In this document: one piece after another, positions 50,814 through 59,208 of the stretch
How the letters are laid out: the number at the start of each line of letters is the position of its first letter
Numbering within the stretch: the first letter of the stretch is position 1
Assembly: GCF_002951615.1 (NCBI RefSeq)
Contig: NZ_CP019062.1
Coordinates: 2,728,001-2,792,000, forward strand
Length of the DNA: 64,000 bases
Reading direction: 5' to 3'
Source: Rahnella sikkimica
Lineage (GTDB): Bacteria; Pseudomonadota; Gammaproteobacteria; Enterobacterales; Enterobacteriaceae
Position numbers and translations under genes: made by a program
The notes under the pieces: generated by a model
Database searches by the model: none
Told to the model about the DNA's origin: nothing
The model's input: only the letters and a program-made list of their open reading frames with translations

Positions 50814-52244
50814 TTAATAAGCACCTTCTTTGCGAAGCACAACGCCGACTGTTTTAAACAAAATGGCAATGTCATTCCACATAGACCAATTTTTTACATA
50901 CCAGGCATCGAGATAAACACGGGTGGAATAATCCACCTCACTGCGACCACTCACCTGCCAGAGGCCCGTCATCCCCGGTTTACTCAGCAGGTAATATTCC
51001 ACTTCATCGAAATAGCGTTCAAGTTCAGCGGTAATAATCGGACGCGGCCCGACCAAACTCATTTCTCCTTTCAGGACGTTAAACAACTGCGGCAATTCAT
51101 CCAGGCTGGTCCGGCGAAGAAACTGTCCTATAGACGTGATGCGTGGATCATTCTTCAGTTTGAAGGTGAGATCCCATTCCTCGCGGGCCTGTGGATCCGT
51201 TTCTAATAACGTTTCCAGCACTTCTTTCGAGTTGATAACCATCGAGCGGAACTTCAGGCACTTGAACGGTTTGCCGGACTGCCCGATCCGTTCATGCCCG
51301 TAAATCGCCGGGCCACCGTCTTTTCTCACTTTACGGCTGATGTAAATCAGCAGCGGCGAGAGCAACGCGATGATCGCCAGCGAGGCGACAATATCAAAAG
51401 CACGCTTAGTCACCCGTGAAGACCATTTCGCCAGGTTCTGGTGTACACGGAAAATCATCATCTCATGGCTGAAAATGAACGACATGTCGGTGTTATCCAG
51501 TGGCATCCCGCGCAGCGTCGGAATGACGGACACAGAACGATAGCCATTGATCATGAATACCCGCAACCAGGCGTTGCGTATACCGCTCTGATGGGACTCG
51601 ACGGCCACAATAAACTGCGTTTTTTTGTCGACGTTAGCCCGCACCCATTTTTCATCCGAAGGCATGATGGCGATGTTATCAATTTTATCGCCGGGCTGAT
51701 CCTGCCCTTCACTCGAAATAAATCGTGTCACGCGCAGGCCCAGATTTTGATCGGCTTTAATTGCGCTGTAAGCTTCTCTGGCGTTAGTTCCGCTGCCAAT
51801 AATAATGGCGTCGCGCTGCCAGCAGCCCAAATTATTGAGCGTCCGTTTAGTCAGCATTCTTGCCACCGGTACCAGAATCAGAACTAACATCCAGGTCAGG
51901 ACAAACAGGTAACGTGAAAAATACCATTTGGCGAAAGCAATAACGGCGATTTCAATGAGTGCGAAGATCAGTAAAGTGCGCAGGATCTCTTTAAGCTCAA
52001 ACCAAAATGTTTTGCGGTAATAATAATGTCTCAACCGCAGATGAAACCATGCAACGCAGCAAATGGCTAACAGGCTGTGCAGCGCAATCCATCCTGATGT
52101 TTGTGCATCGGGAATACGCAGTTCAAAGTGCGTCAGAACATGGCTGAGTATCCATTTAGCCAGATACAGGGAGAGGGTAAAACTGAGGAAGTCGGATAAG
52201 GCGAGTAATAAACTCGACCAAAGATTTCTGGTGAGATATGTCAT
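50814..52244 (-). CDS. wbaP: Undecaprenyl-phosphate galactose phosphotransferase WbaP
   Basis: Polyisoprenyl-phosphate hexose-1-phosphate transferase that starts the repeat unit by placing galactose 1-phosphate on undecaprenyl phosphate. The start is ATG at 52244 (MTYLTRNLWSSLLLALSD) with GAGGGG upstream, giving 476 residues, the length I recall for Salmonella WbaP; the frame from 52277 is less likely. Four to five N-terminal membrane helices, a soluble middle domain, one more helix near residue 275 and the catalytic bacterial-transferase domain are seen: CLKFRSM, RRTSLDELPQLFNVL, MSLVGPRPI and KPGMTGLWQVSGR. The C-terminus is closer to WbaP than to WcaJ, so galactose is the likely first sugar. 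Confidence 0.92.
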   Translation of the reverse strand: MTYLTRNLWSSLLLALSDFLSFTLSLYLAKWILSHVLTHFELRIPDAQTSGWIALHSLLAICCVAWFHLRLRHYYYRKTFWFELKEILRTLLIFALIEIAVIAFAKWYFSRYLFVLTWMLVLILVPVARMLTKRTLNNLGCWQRDAIIIGSGTNAREAYSAIKADQNLGLRVTRFISSEGQDQPGDKIDNIAIMPSDEKWVRANVDKKTQFIVAVESHQSGIRNAWLRVFMINGYRSVSVIPTLRGMPLDNTDMSFIFSHEMMIFRVHQNLAKWSSRVTKRAFDIVASLAIIALLSPLLIYISRKVRKDGGPAIYGHERIGQSGKPFKCLKFRSMVINSKEVLETLLETDPQAREEWDLTFKLKNDPRITSIGQFLRRTSLDELPQLFNVLKGEMSLVGPRPIITAELERYFDEVEYYLLSKPGMTGLWQVSGRSEVDYSTRVYLDAWYVKNWSMWNDIAILFKTVGVVLRKEGAY

Positions 52245-52428
52245 ATACCCCTCACAACAATGTGTGATAAAAATCACTTCCCCCGTGTCCGGAAAGTCAT
52301 TTTTATGATGATTAATTAAATGCTGATAATCTGATTACCCGCATCCGTTACTCTACTATTTTTGCAGGATTTAATTATCGAGTCCGGCCAGTGGCTAAAG
52401 CAGGTGAAATAACGCTTCAATTTTTGGC

Positions 52429-52467
52429 TATGCTACCGCCCCTGGTTTACGGCCACCAATTTGCCTA
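52429..52467 (-). promoter_or_regulatory. JUMPstart with ops element (RfaH recruitment)
   Basis: On the minus strand ACCAGGGGCGGTAGCATA matches the 3' end of the 39-bp JUMPstart, whose ops core is GGCGGTAG (52429-52440). Upstream bases also fit loosely. It lies about 185 nt before the wbaP start. RfaH binds ops in paused transcription complexes and lets polymerase cross long operons. The remaining sequence from 52245 to 52579 is AT-rich leader and promoter region with no gene. Confidence 0.85.
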
Positions 52468-52579
52468 ATTTTTTTCCAATAGTTTTCAGCGCAGGGAAAT
52501 CTCGCCATTAAATTTCAGGCGAAACTCCCTTAGCGTTTACAGAGGTCATTAATGCTTTACGACTTTATGGCAATTAGGT

Positions 52580-53275
52580 TCAGTTATTTAAAAAGAATGA
52601 CTGAATCAACTCTTCCTGATTATAGGAAGCCCACAATACCCCTTGCATTGCAAGAATATTGCTGCCATTTAAATATTCTACGTGTTGTGCATTTTCGACA
52701 CCCTTGACAATAACGCCCTGACAATAAGGCGTGAGGTGTTCAATGATTTTTCTAAAAGATTGAGTTCCCTGGTGTTGCCAAAAAAAACTGTCGTTGATTT
52801 TTATATATTCAAACGATTCGTTCATAACCAGTGAAAGGCTGGTGTTCCCGGCCCCAAAATTATCTAACCATAGCGTACAAAATTCTGATAAAGACCGGAT
52901 GATCTGCCGCGGAGTTTCTGCGGTAAATTCAGGAAAATTCTGATCAACCTCCAGCCTGATAAAGCGGTGTTGCTGTAAGACATTACGCATAGCGGTATTG
53001 CTAACGATATGACAGGCGATGTCATAGTCGATATTTATTGATAACAGAAAATCATTATCGGTAAATATATTGGCATTGACGCAGGCAAGGGTGACCTGGT
53101 TAAAAAATACTTTTATTTTATCTTCTGGAGATAAAAGACATTCATAACCCACTGAATTTTGTTGACTTTCAGATCTTTGTAACTTTCTTGCCAATTCGAA
53201 TCCCAACAGGCCACCGGATGCAGTGACGATGGGTTCAAAAATATGTCCCGGATAACCTCTTGTGACCGATTGCAT
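52580..53275 (-). CDS. Degenerate EAL-domain protein
   Basis: Stand-alone EAL-fold protein of 231 residues. The start ATG at 53275 (MQSVTRGYPGH) is chosen for AGGGGA five nt upstream; 53299 is a weaker alternative. The catalytic sites have decayed: EAL reads ELA in GFELARKL, DDFGTG reads DNFGAG, KID reads KIN in YIKINDSFF, and the E of EGVE is K in VKGVENAQ. QG remains in LAMQGVLW. It should not hydrolyse cyclic-di-GMP. Size and decay resemble YdiV (RflP), which binds FlhD; that comparison is by type only. It lies between the RcsA-like gene and the polysaccharide operon, all on the minus strand. Confidence 0.8.
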   Translation of the reverse strand: MQSVTRGYPGHIFEPIVTASGGLLGFELARKLQRSESQQNSVGYECLLSPEDKIKVFFNQVTLACVNANIFTDNDFLLSINIDYDIACHIVSNTAMRNVLQQHRFIRLEVDQNFPEFTAETPRQIIRSLSEFCTLWLDNFGAGNTSLSLVMNESFEYIKINDSFFWQHQGTQSFRKIIEHLTPYCQGVIVKGVENAQHVEYLNGSNILAMQGVLWASYNQEELIQSFFLNN

Positions 53276-53363
53276 ATCTTCCCCTGAAATAAATAGCAAT
53301 AGCCGAACAGAACGTCTTCAAAGCAAAAATAATTTTTGGTACTTGTTATATTTATCGGTTAAC

Positions 53364-53948
53364 TCAATTTCCCACGGCATGTTTGTGCAAAAAGAACAAT
53401 GCCGAGCTACTGCTTGCGTCAACGCCAATTTTTCTTAAAGAATTGCATTTGTGAACGCTGATCGTTTTCACACTCAGTTTAAGGATATTTGAGATGCTGG
53501 TGACAGACAAACCGGACATCATCATCACCAAAACCTTCTCTTCCATTCGCGTAATATTGTAATTAAACGCCTCCTTGTTAATCGTGCTGCCACGCAGCTG
53601 AATAAACTGTTCCACAGCATTCACCACGCCAGATAAGTCATTTTTCTTCTTCAAAAACTTAAATTCCTTTTTGAGAAGAAGCTCAAGCATCAGAACATCG
53701 ACCGCAGAAGACACAATAAGTATTCGTTCCGGGTCTAAAACAGTCAGATTCTCTCGCAAAAACTCGTAGCACTTGTGGAAGCCACCCGCTGACGGGTCGA
53801 TGATCAGATAATCCTTTGTATACAATTGCACCTGTTCGCTTTGGTCAAAGGAAATGACACCGTTCACGTAAGGCACCTTCTTGGAGATTATTTCTTTCAA
53901 CGCCAATTTCGTAAACTGGCACTCACTCCAGATAATTACCCGAGGCAT
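53364..53948 (-). CDS. LuxR-family regulator resembling RcsA
   Basis: DNA-binding regulator of 194 residues from ATG at 53948 (MPRVIIWSECQFTKLALKEI); a TTG at 53984 behind GGAGTAGAG is an alternative start. The N-terminal 130 residues are not a normal phosphoreceiver (no clear Asp-Asp pocket). The C-terminal LuxR helix-turn-helix reads GLSVTSISNILKLSVKTISVHKCNSLRKIG. Overall layout and the spacing of RMEEKVLVMMMSGLS resemble RcsA (RTESSMLRMWMAGQG). RcsA pairs with RcsB to activate capsule genes. Location next to an exopolysaccharide operon and upstream RcsAB-like boxes support this role. Confidence 0.65.
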   Translation of the reverse strand: MPRVIIWSECQFTKLALKEIISKKVPYVNGVISFDQSEQVQLYTKDYLIIDPSAGGFHKCYEFLRENLTVLDPERILIVSSAVDVLMLELLLKKEFKFLKKKNDLSGVVNAVEQFIQLRGSTINKEAFNYNITRMEEKVLVMMMSGLSVTSISNILKLSVKTISVHKCNSLRKIGVDASSSSALFFLHKHAVGN

Positions 53949-54209
53949 TGGGCCGCCTAATTTTGTGGTTTTAAAAACGCTCAAACTCTACTCCGAGATA
54001 CCGGGGGAGAATAAAGCACTTTCAGAACGATATAAAGAAAACGAAGTTTACCTGCGTTTTAATTCATATTTATTCCTTTCCTAAGACTGTATGTAGAGTA
54101 ATACGCAGCGGAAACTCTTCAAATCGTTTTTCTCGCTCATAATCATGAGCAACAATAGGTTTGACCGATCGATTTACACATTCTTATCGTTATTAACCTA
54201 CCTCTTTCC

Positions 54210-54223
54210 TAGGCACATTCTTA
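54210..54223 (-). promoter_or_regulatory. RcsAB-box-like site 1
   Basis: Minus-strand TAAGAATGTGCCTA matches the RcsAB consensus TAAGAATATTCCTA at 12 of 14 positions, 262 nt upstream of the RcsA-like gene start. rcsA is autoregulated through such a box in E. coli. Confidence 0.55.
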
Positions 54224-54545
54224 GTTATCTTCCTAATTGAACGCAGAAATGTGAGCTATACGACGCTTTTGACTGATGTGATTACAAAAAACTAAGAACT
54301 ATCTCAATAAGAACAAGTCGCATTCCGTGGTCTTTACCAAAGCACCATTTGGCCTAATTATTTACTGTAGAACAGAGTATTATTCTTTTTTAGCGTAAAT
54401 TTTAGTTTTTATTTTCACGAAAAATAAACATCAATATTTCAAAATTAGGATGTTTTCTTAAAAACACCTTCATAAATCTAAACTATTGGCGTTTTATACA
54501 GAGATATGTATTGGAAATAACTTTTCAATTATCAAGAAAATTACC

Positions 54546-54559
54546 TAGGAGTTATCTTA
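54546..54559 (-). promoter_or_regulatory. RcsAB-box-like site 2
   Basis: Minus-strand TAAGATAACTCCTA, 11 of 14 positions of the consensus. It lies in the same AT-rich gap. Confidence 0.35.
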
Positions 54560-54638
54560 ATCCGATTACAAAACCACCTTAACGCTCTATTTTCAGGCCA
54601 CTATAGGATTTTTATTACTCCGATTTAATTTTCATAAC

Positions 54639-54652
54639 CAAGAAAATTCCTA
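54639..54652 (+). promoter_or_regulatory. RcsAB-box-like site 3
   Basis: Plus-strand CAAGAAAATTCCTA, 12 of 14 positions. The gap from 53985 to 55083 is otherwise without a supported gene: 54060-54670 is strongly AT-rich, and 54890-55070 has protein-like but interrupted reading frames that could be a gene remnant. Confidence 0.4.
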
Positions 54653-54768
54653 AACCTGATCGCACTTATGGCTAAATATTGTCATAAAATTTGGTTTCGC
54701 TTCGCGGAAATGCACCTGTATAACCCCAGAAAAATGAACAGCAGGTAATAACGGATTTACCGCAAGCA

Positions 54769-54826
54769 TAAAAAAAAACGCCCTGTGACGGATTTTTTAC
54801 GGGCCAGTTAAAGGATTTCACAGGGC
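54769..54826 (-). terminator. Terminator-like hairpin with a long loop
   Basis: Perfect 9-bp stem GCCCTGTGA (54780-54788) with TCACAGGGC (54818-54826), a 29-nt loop, and a minus-strand T run opposite 54769-54778. It could end leftward read-through from the ATPase gene. Confidence 0.5.
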
Positions 54827-55083
54827 TAAACGACCCTCTTTTTATTTTCTCACACCAGCCATCAATCCGTTTTTCAGTCAATTTGTATTGATTTCTATGA
54901 AGCAGCCGCAGGCTCGCCAACGCGTCGTGTTAGCGCTGCGCTATCCGGCATGGTGGATAATGAAGCGAATAAACAGACGGTAAAAGACATCCAAAAACAT
55001 GATGGGGGGAGTCGGTCACGCGGATCATGATGGGTTTACGCCAGGCAGGGGTCGGGAAGGGTAATCTGATTTTCGACAAACCA

Positions 55084-55119
55084 TCCTGAACGGCACGCTC
55101 GCCGTTCAGGACTTTTTTT
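55084..55119. terminator. Hairpin at the 3' end of the P-type ATPase gene
   Basis: Eleven-bp stem TCCTGAACGGC / GCCGTTCAGGA, T7 on the plus-strand side only. The ATPase gene is read in the opposite direction, so its effect on that transcript is uncertain. Confidence 0.5.
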
Positions 55120-55121
55120 CT

Positions 55122-57830
55122 TTAGCTCTTACGCCAGCTCCTCGTCAGCACTTTCTCTATCTCGACAATCACGAACAGCGCCACACCAATCAGCAGCCCG
55201 ATGATCCAGTAGATAAACGGCAGCGGACGCGTCCCGAACAGCGTGTTCATCAGCGGCACGTAAATAATGATCGCCTGAAGGCCGAACAGCACAACGGTGA
55301 CAATCCAGATGCCTTTGTTTTCCAGCAGACCACTGTTAAGCGAGAAGTTATCCGAATCACGGCAGTTGATCATGTAAACCCACTGCGCGGTCACCAGCGT
55401 TTGCAGCAGCACGGTGCGGATAAATTCCGGTTCATAACCGCGCGGTTGCAGCCAGGCTTCCAGCAGGAAGGCGCTGATGGAAATCAGCAAACCGACGAAC
55501 GCCACGCGCCAGATGGCGTATTTATCCATGACGTGCGCGCTGACATTACGCGGCGGACGGCGCATCACGCGGCTTTCTGCCTCTTCAAACGCCAGCCCGA
55601 ATGACAGCGTGGCCGAGGTTGCCATGTTCATCCAGAGAATTTGCACCGGCGTTAACGGCAGCAAGTTCCCCATCAGGATGGCGATAATAATCAGCAACCC
55701 TTGTGCCAGGTTGGTCGGCATAATAAAGAGAATGGTTTTTTTCAGGTTGTCATAGACCCGCCGCCCTTCCCTGACCGCGTTGGCGATAGTGGCAAAGTTG
55801 TCGTCCACCAGGATCATATCCGCCGATTCCTTGGTGACCTCCGTCCCTTTAATCCCCATCGCGATGCCGACGTTGGCCTGTTTCAGCGCAGGCGCATCGT
55901 TCACGCCGTCACCGGTCATGCCGACAATTTCTCCGGTTTCCTGCAACGCTTTCACCAGCCGCAGTTTATGTTCCGGGCTGGTGCGGGCGAAGATATCGAA
56001 CTGCGTCGCGGCAACCCGCAACTGCTCGTCATTCATGTGCTCCAGTTCATACCCGGTGATGGAATTCTGGCTGTTGCCAATGCCGAGCATTTTCCCGATC
56101 GCCATCGCAGTTTCCTGATGATCGCCGGTGATCATCTTGACGCGGATCCCCGCCTGCTGACATTCGGCAATCGCCACAATCGCTTCCGGACGCGGCGGAT
56201 CCATCATGCCCGCAATGCCAATCAGCACCATGCCGTGGCTGAGTTCTGGGTGGTCGAGCGCCGTCACCGGCTGTTCAACCGGCTTCCAGGCCGCTGCCAC
56301 CATGCGTAAACCTTCGCTGGCGTACTGCGTAATTGCCGATTCCCAGTACGCGTGGTCTAACGGAACGGCACCTTCCGGTGTCTGCTGGAACTGACAGAGT
56401 TTCAACAAAACGTCGGGGGCGCCGGTGAGCATAATCTGCGCCTCACCGTTTTTATCACCCGCCACCGCCATGTATTTGTAGAGCGAATCAAACGGAATTT
56501 TGCTGCTCAGATTGAACGGCAATTCCGGCAAATGCGCTTTCGCCGCCAGCACTTTCAGCGCGCCCTCCGTCGGCCCGCCGGTAATGCCCCAGTGGCCCTG
56601 CGCGTCCTGTTTTAACGTACTGTCATTACAGATATCGACCGTGCGCAGGAATTGCGTCAGCAACGGCGAGGAATCCGGCGGAACCGGGGTCGCCGAACCG
56701 GCAAGGGAAAAACTGCCCATCGGCTCGTAGCTGCTGCCTTCAACGGTCCAGACGTTGTCCGCCAGAATCACCGCTTTCACGGTCATTTCATTCATGGTCA
56801 GCGTGCCGGTTTTATCCGAACAAATCACTGACATCGCGCCGAGCGTTTCGACCGTCGGCAGCTTGCGGATGATGGCTTTGGAACGCGCCATCGCCTGCAC
56901 GCCGAGCGACAGGATGATCGAGATGATCGCCGGCAACCCTTCCGGGACGGCGGCCACGGCCAGGCTGATGACCGAAAGCAGCAGCTCACCAAACGGAATA
57001 TCACGCAGCAAATAACCGAAGATCAGCAGCGCCACCATCATGAACAGAATGATGATAAAAATGGATTTCCCCAGTTTATCTATCTGCACCAGCAGCGGCG
57101 TTTTGTTGTCTTCAATCGAGGAAAGCATTTCATTGATGTGACCGAGTTCCGTCTGGCCACCGGTGGCAAACACTACGCCGCTGGCGGTACCGGAACTGAC
57201 GGTGGTGCCCGAAAACGCGAGGTTTTTACGGTCACCGATAGATTTTTCGCCTTCCAGCGAGTCGGTTTTTTTCGAGACGACGGTGGATTCGCCGGTCAGA
57301 ATCGCTTCTTCCACGCGCAGGTTATGCACGTCAATCAGCCGCAAATCGGCCGGGATTTTGTCGCCGGGGCGCAACAACACAATATCCCCCGGCACGATCT
57401 CATCCGTTCCCACGGTAACCTGTTGCCCGCCGCGTAATACCAGCGCTTCGCTGGAGAGCATATTTTGAATGCTCTTCAATGATTTTTCAGCGTTATTTTC
57501 CTGTATGAAACCAATTAAGGCATTGATAACCGCCACCGCTAATATGACCAGCGTATCCACCCAGTGCCCCATAATGGCGGTGACAACGGCAGCGGCGAGT
57601 AATATATAAATGAGGATATCTTTAAAGTGGGAGATAAACTTAATAAATAAAGACTTACCTTCTTTTTGCGGTAAAACATTCGGGCCGTAATGCGCCAGTT
57701 TATTTTTAGCGTCTTCGGGTGACAGCCCGGCGGGCCCGGATTGCAGCCCGGTCAGGCTCTCTTCGACGGTTTGCTGATACCACAGTTTTTCTGTTGTTTT
57801 AGTCCCGGAAAGCGGTGCTGGATTATTCAT
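55122..57830 (-). CDS. P2-type cation-transporting ATPase
   Basis: Inner-membrane cation pump of 902 residues in the SERCA-like P2A group. The N-terminal cation-ATPase domain (about 10-80) is followed by the actuator with ILTGESTVV near residue 180, membrane helix 4 with AAVPEGLPAI near residue 295, the phosphorylation site CSDKTGTLTMNE near residue 335, and the hinge MTGDGVNDAPALKQANVG near residue 605. C-terminal helices M5-M10 complete it. The PEGL motif is typical of Ca2+ and related pumps; the transported ion is not certain. It is divergent from the RND operon and has no obvious partner gene. Confidence 0.87.
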   Translation of the reverse strand: MNNPAPLSGTKTTEKLWYQQTVEESLTGLQSGPAGLSPEDAKNKLAHYGPNVLPQKEGKSLFIKFISHFKDILIYILLAAAVVTAIMGHWVDTLVILAVAVINALIGFIQENNAEKSLKSIQNMLSSEALVLRGGQQVTVGTDEIVPGDIVLLRPGDKIPADLRLIDVHNLRVEEAILTGESTVVSKKTDSLEGEKSIGDRKNLAFSGTTVSSGTASGVVFATGGQTELGHINEMLSSIEDNKTPLLVQIDKLGKSIFIIILFMMVALLIFGYLLRDIPFGELLLSVISLAVAAVPEGLPAIISIILSLGVQAMARSKAIIRKLPTVETLGAMSVICSDKTGTLTMNEMTVKAVILADNVWTVEGSSYEPMGSFSLAGSATPVPPDSSPLLTQFLRTVDICNDSTLKQDAQGHWGITGGPTEGALKVLAAKAHLPELPFNLSSKIPFDSLYKYMAVAGDKNGEAQIMLTGAPDVLLKLCQFQQTPEGAVPLDHAYWESAITQYASEGLRMVAAAWKPVEQPVTALDHPELSHGMVLIGIAGMMDPPRPEAIVAIAECQQAGIRVKMITGDHQETAMAIGKMLGIGNSQNSITGYELEHMNDEQLRVAATQFDIFARTSPEHKLRLVKALQETGEIVGMTGDGVNDAPALKQANVGIAMGIKGTEVTKESADMILVDDNFATIANAVREGRRVYDNLKKTILFIMPTNLAQGLLIIIAILMGNLLPLTPVQILWMNMATSATLSFGLAFEEAESRVMRRPPRNVSAHVMDKYAIWRVAFVGLLISISAFLLEAWLQPRGYEPEFIRTVLLQTLVTAQWVYMINCRDSDNFSLNSGLLENKGIWIVTVVLFGLQAIIIYVPLMNTLFGTRPLPFIYWIIGLLIGVALFVIVEIEKVLTRSWRKS

Positions 57831-58121
57831 GATGCCTGACTCCTTGACCCCTGAAATGGTTCATGAATGAAGCGGATAATGAATTAATTATCGTGTTGAT
57901 TCTGGCAAGATACCTAAAGCTGTATAAACTATAATATACCGTGTTAAATAGTGTTAACTGACCACCTGAAAAAACAATTAAACAAAGAAAAACAATAAGT
58001 CACTTATAGTCCCAGTGAAAATACGTCTAAGGCAGAATAGGGATGCGCCAGTTTCTTAAGTGCCCTTATATATTCAGCCGGAATTTATCATTTCGCGTGT
58101 CGTTTTATGAGGGGAAGTATT

Positions 58122-59207
58122 TTGAAGATCCGTTTTTCTCTCGCTCTGGCCGTCGCTTTACTGTTAAGCGCCTGCGACCAGAAAACAGTGGACGCTCCCG
58201 CACCGCCGCGTCAGGTCAAAATTGCCACGGCTGAAGCCGCCAGCCCGTTAAGTACTCGCGTTTTCCCGGCGCGTATTCTTGCCGGTGATAACACCGAAAT
58301 CGCCTTTAAGCGCGCAGGCCAGTTACAAACGCTCGACGTGCGCGAAGGAGAAGCCGTAAAACAGGGCCAGGTTATCGCCCGCCTCACTAACAATGACGCC
58401 CGTCAGCGATTCAACGACCGCCGCAGCGCCGCCACGCTCGCCCAGCGCCAGTTCGAACGTTATCAGACCCTCGCCCGCCGCCATGTTGTTTCTCAGGCCG
58501 AACTCGAAGTCCATAAAGCCAGCCGGGACTCCGCAGCAGCCGCGCTGAAAATCGCGCAGGAAGAACTCAATGATCTCAATCTGGTGGCCCCGTTCAGTGG
58601 AGTCATTGCCCGGCTGAATGTGCGGAATCATCAGGTGATAGCGGCCGGTCAGCCGGTGGCGACGCTCAGCCGTTCCGATGTGCTGGACGTTATTTTCAGC
58701 GTGCCGGAAAACCTCTTCACCAGCCTTGATATCCGCAATGCCGATTACCGCCCGCAAGTGCGGATCAATACGCTTCCCGACCGCGAATTCACCGCGACCT
58801 ATAAAGAACACACCGCCAGCAGCGAAGCCAATACGCTGACCTGGCAGGTGACGCTGACCATGCCGCGCCCGGAAAACTTCCCGGCGGTGGCCGGACTGAG
58901 CGGCACCGTCACGGTAAACCCGGCCAATCTCGCCACGGCGACGCCGGACTCCACGCTGGTCATCCCGGTCGAAGCCGTGTTTAACCCGGACAGCACACAG
59001 CGCAACGACCCGCACGTCTGGCTGATTGCCGGAGAAGGCGACAACCTGCACGTCGAAGACCGCAAAGTCACCGTCGGCAAGCTGACCTCGCAGGGCATCG
59101 AAATCACCGCCGGATTAAAACAGGGCGACCGCGTTGTCGCCGCCGGTGTCGGTGAATTACAGGCGCAGCAGCCGGTTCGTATCTGGACACGGGAACGGGG
59201 TCTGTAA
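58122..59207 (+). CDS. RND efflux periplasmic adaptor (membrane-fusion lipoprotein)
   Basis: HlyD/MFP family adaptor of about 361 residues. The lipobox is LLSACDQ. The TTG at 58122 is a likely start because AGGGGA lies 8 nt before it and the signal then begins MKIRFSLALAVALLL; the ATG at 58107 is the alternative. The lipoyl half-motifs are VREGEAVKQGQVIARL and LVAPFSGVIARLNV around a coiled-coil hairpin. It would link the inner-membrane pump at 59209 to an outer-membrane channel, which is not encoded here. One base separates it from the pump gene. Confidence 0.88.
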   Translation: MKIRFSLALAVALLLSACDQKTVDAPAPPRQVKIATAEAASPLSTRVFPARILAGDNTEIAFKRAGQLQTLDVREGEAVKQGQVIARLTNNDARQRFNDRRSAATLAQRQFERYQTLARRHVVSQAELEVHKASRDSAAAALKIAQEELNDLNLVAPFSGVIARLNVRNHQVIAAGQPVATLSRSDVLDVIFSVPENLFTSLDIRNADYRPQVRINTLPDREFTATYKEHTASSEANTLTWQVTLTMPRPENFPAVAGLSGTVTVNPANLATATPDSTLVIPVEAVFNPDSTQRNDPHVWLIAGEGDNLHVEDRKVTVGKLTSQGIEITAGLKQGDRVVAAGVGELQAQQPVRIWTRERGL

Positions 59208-59208
59208 T

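Noticed and set aside
54672..54920. 82-codon minus-strand ORF
   Set aside because: Runs through the 9-bp stem and T run of a terminator-like hairpin; no ribosome site and no similarity recognised.
54890..55070. Protein-like plus-strand stretch before the ATPase terminator
   Set aside because: Interrupted frames and no start; at most a remnant, family not recognised.
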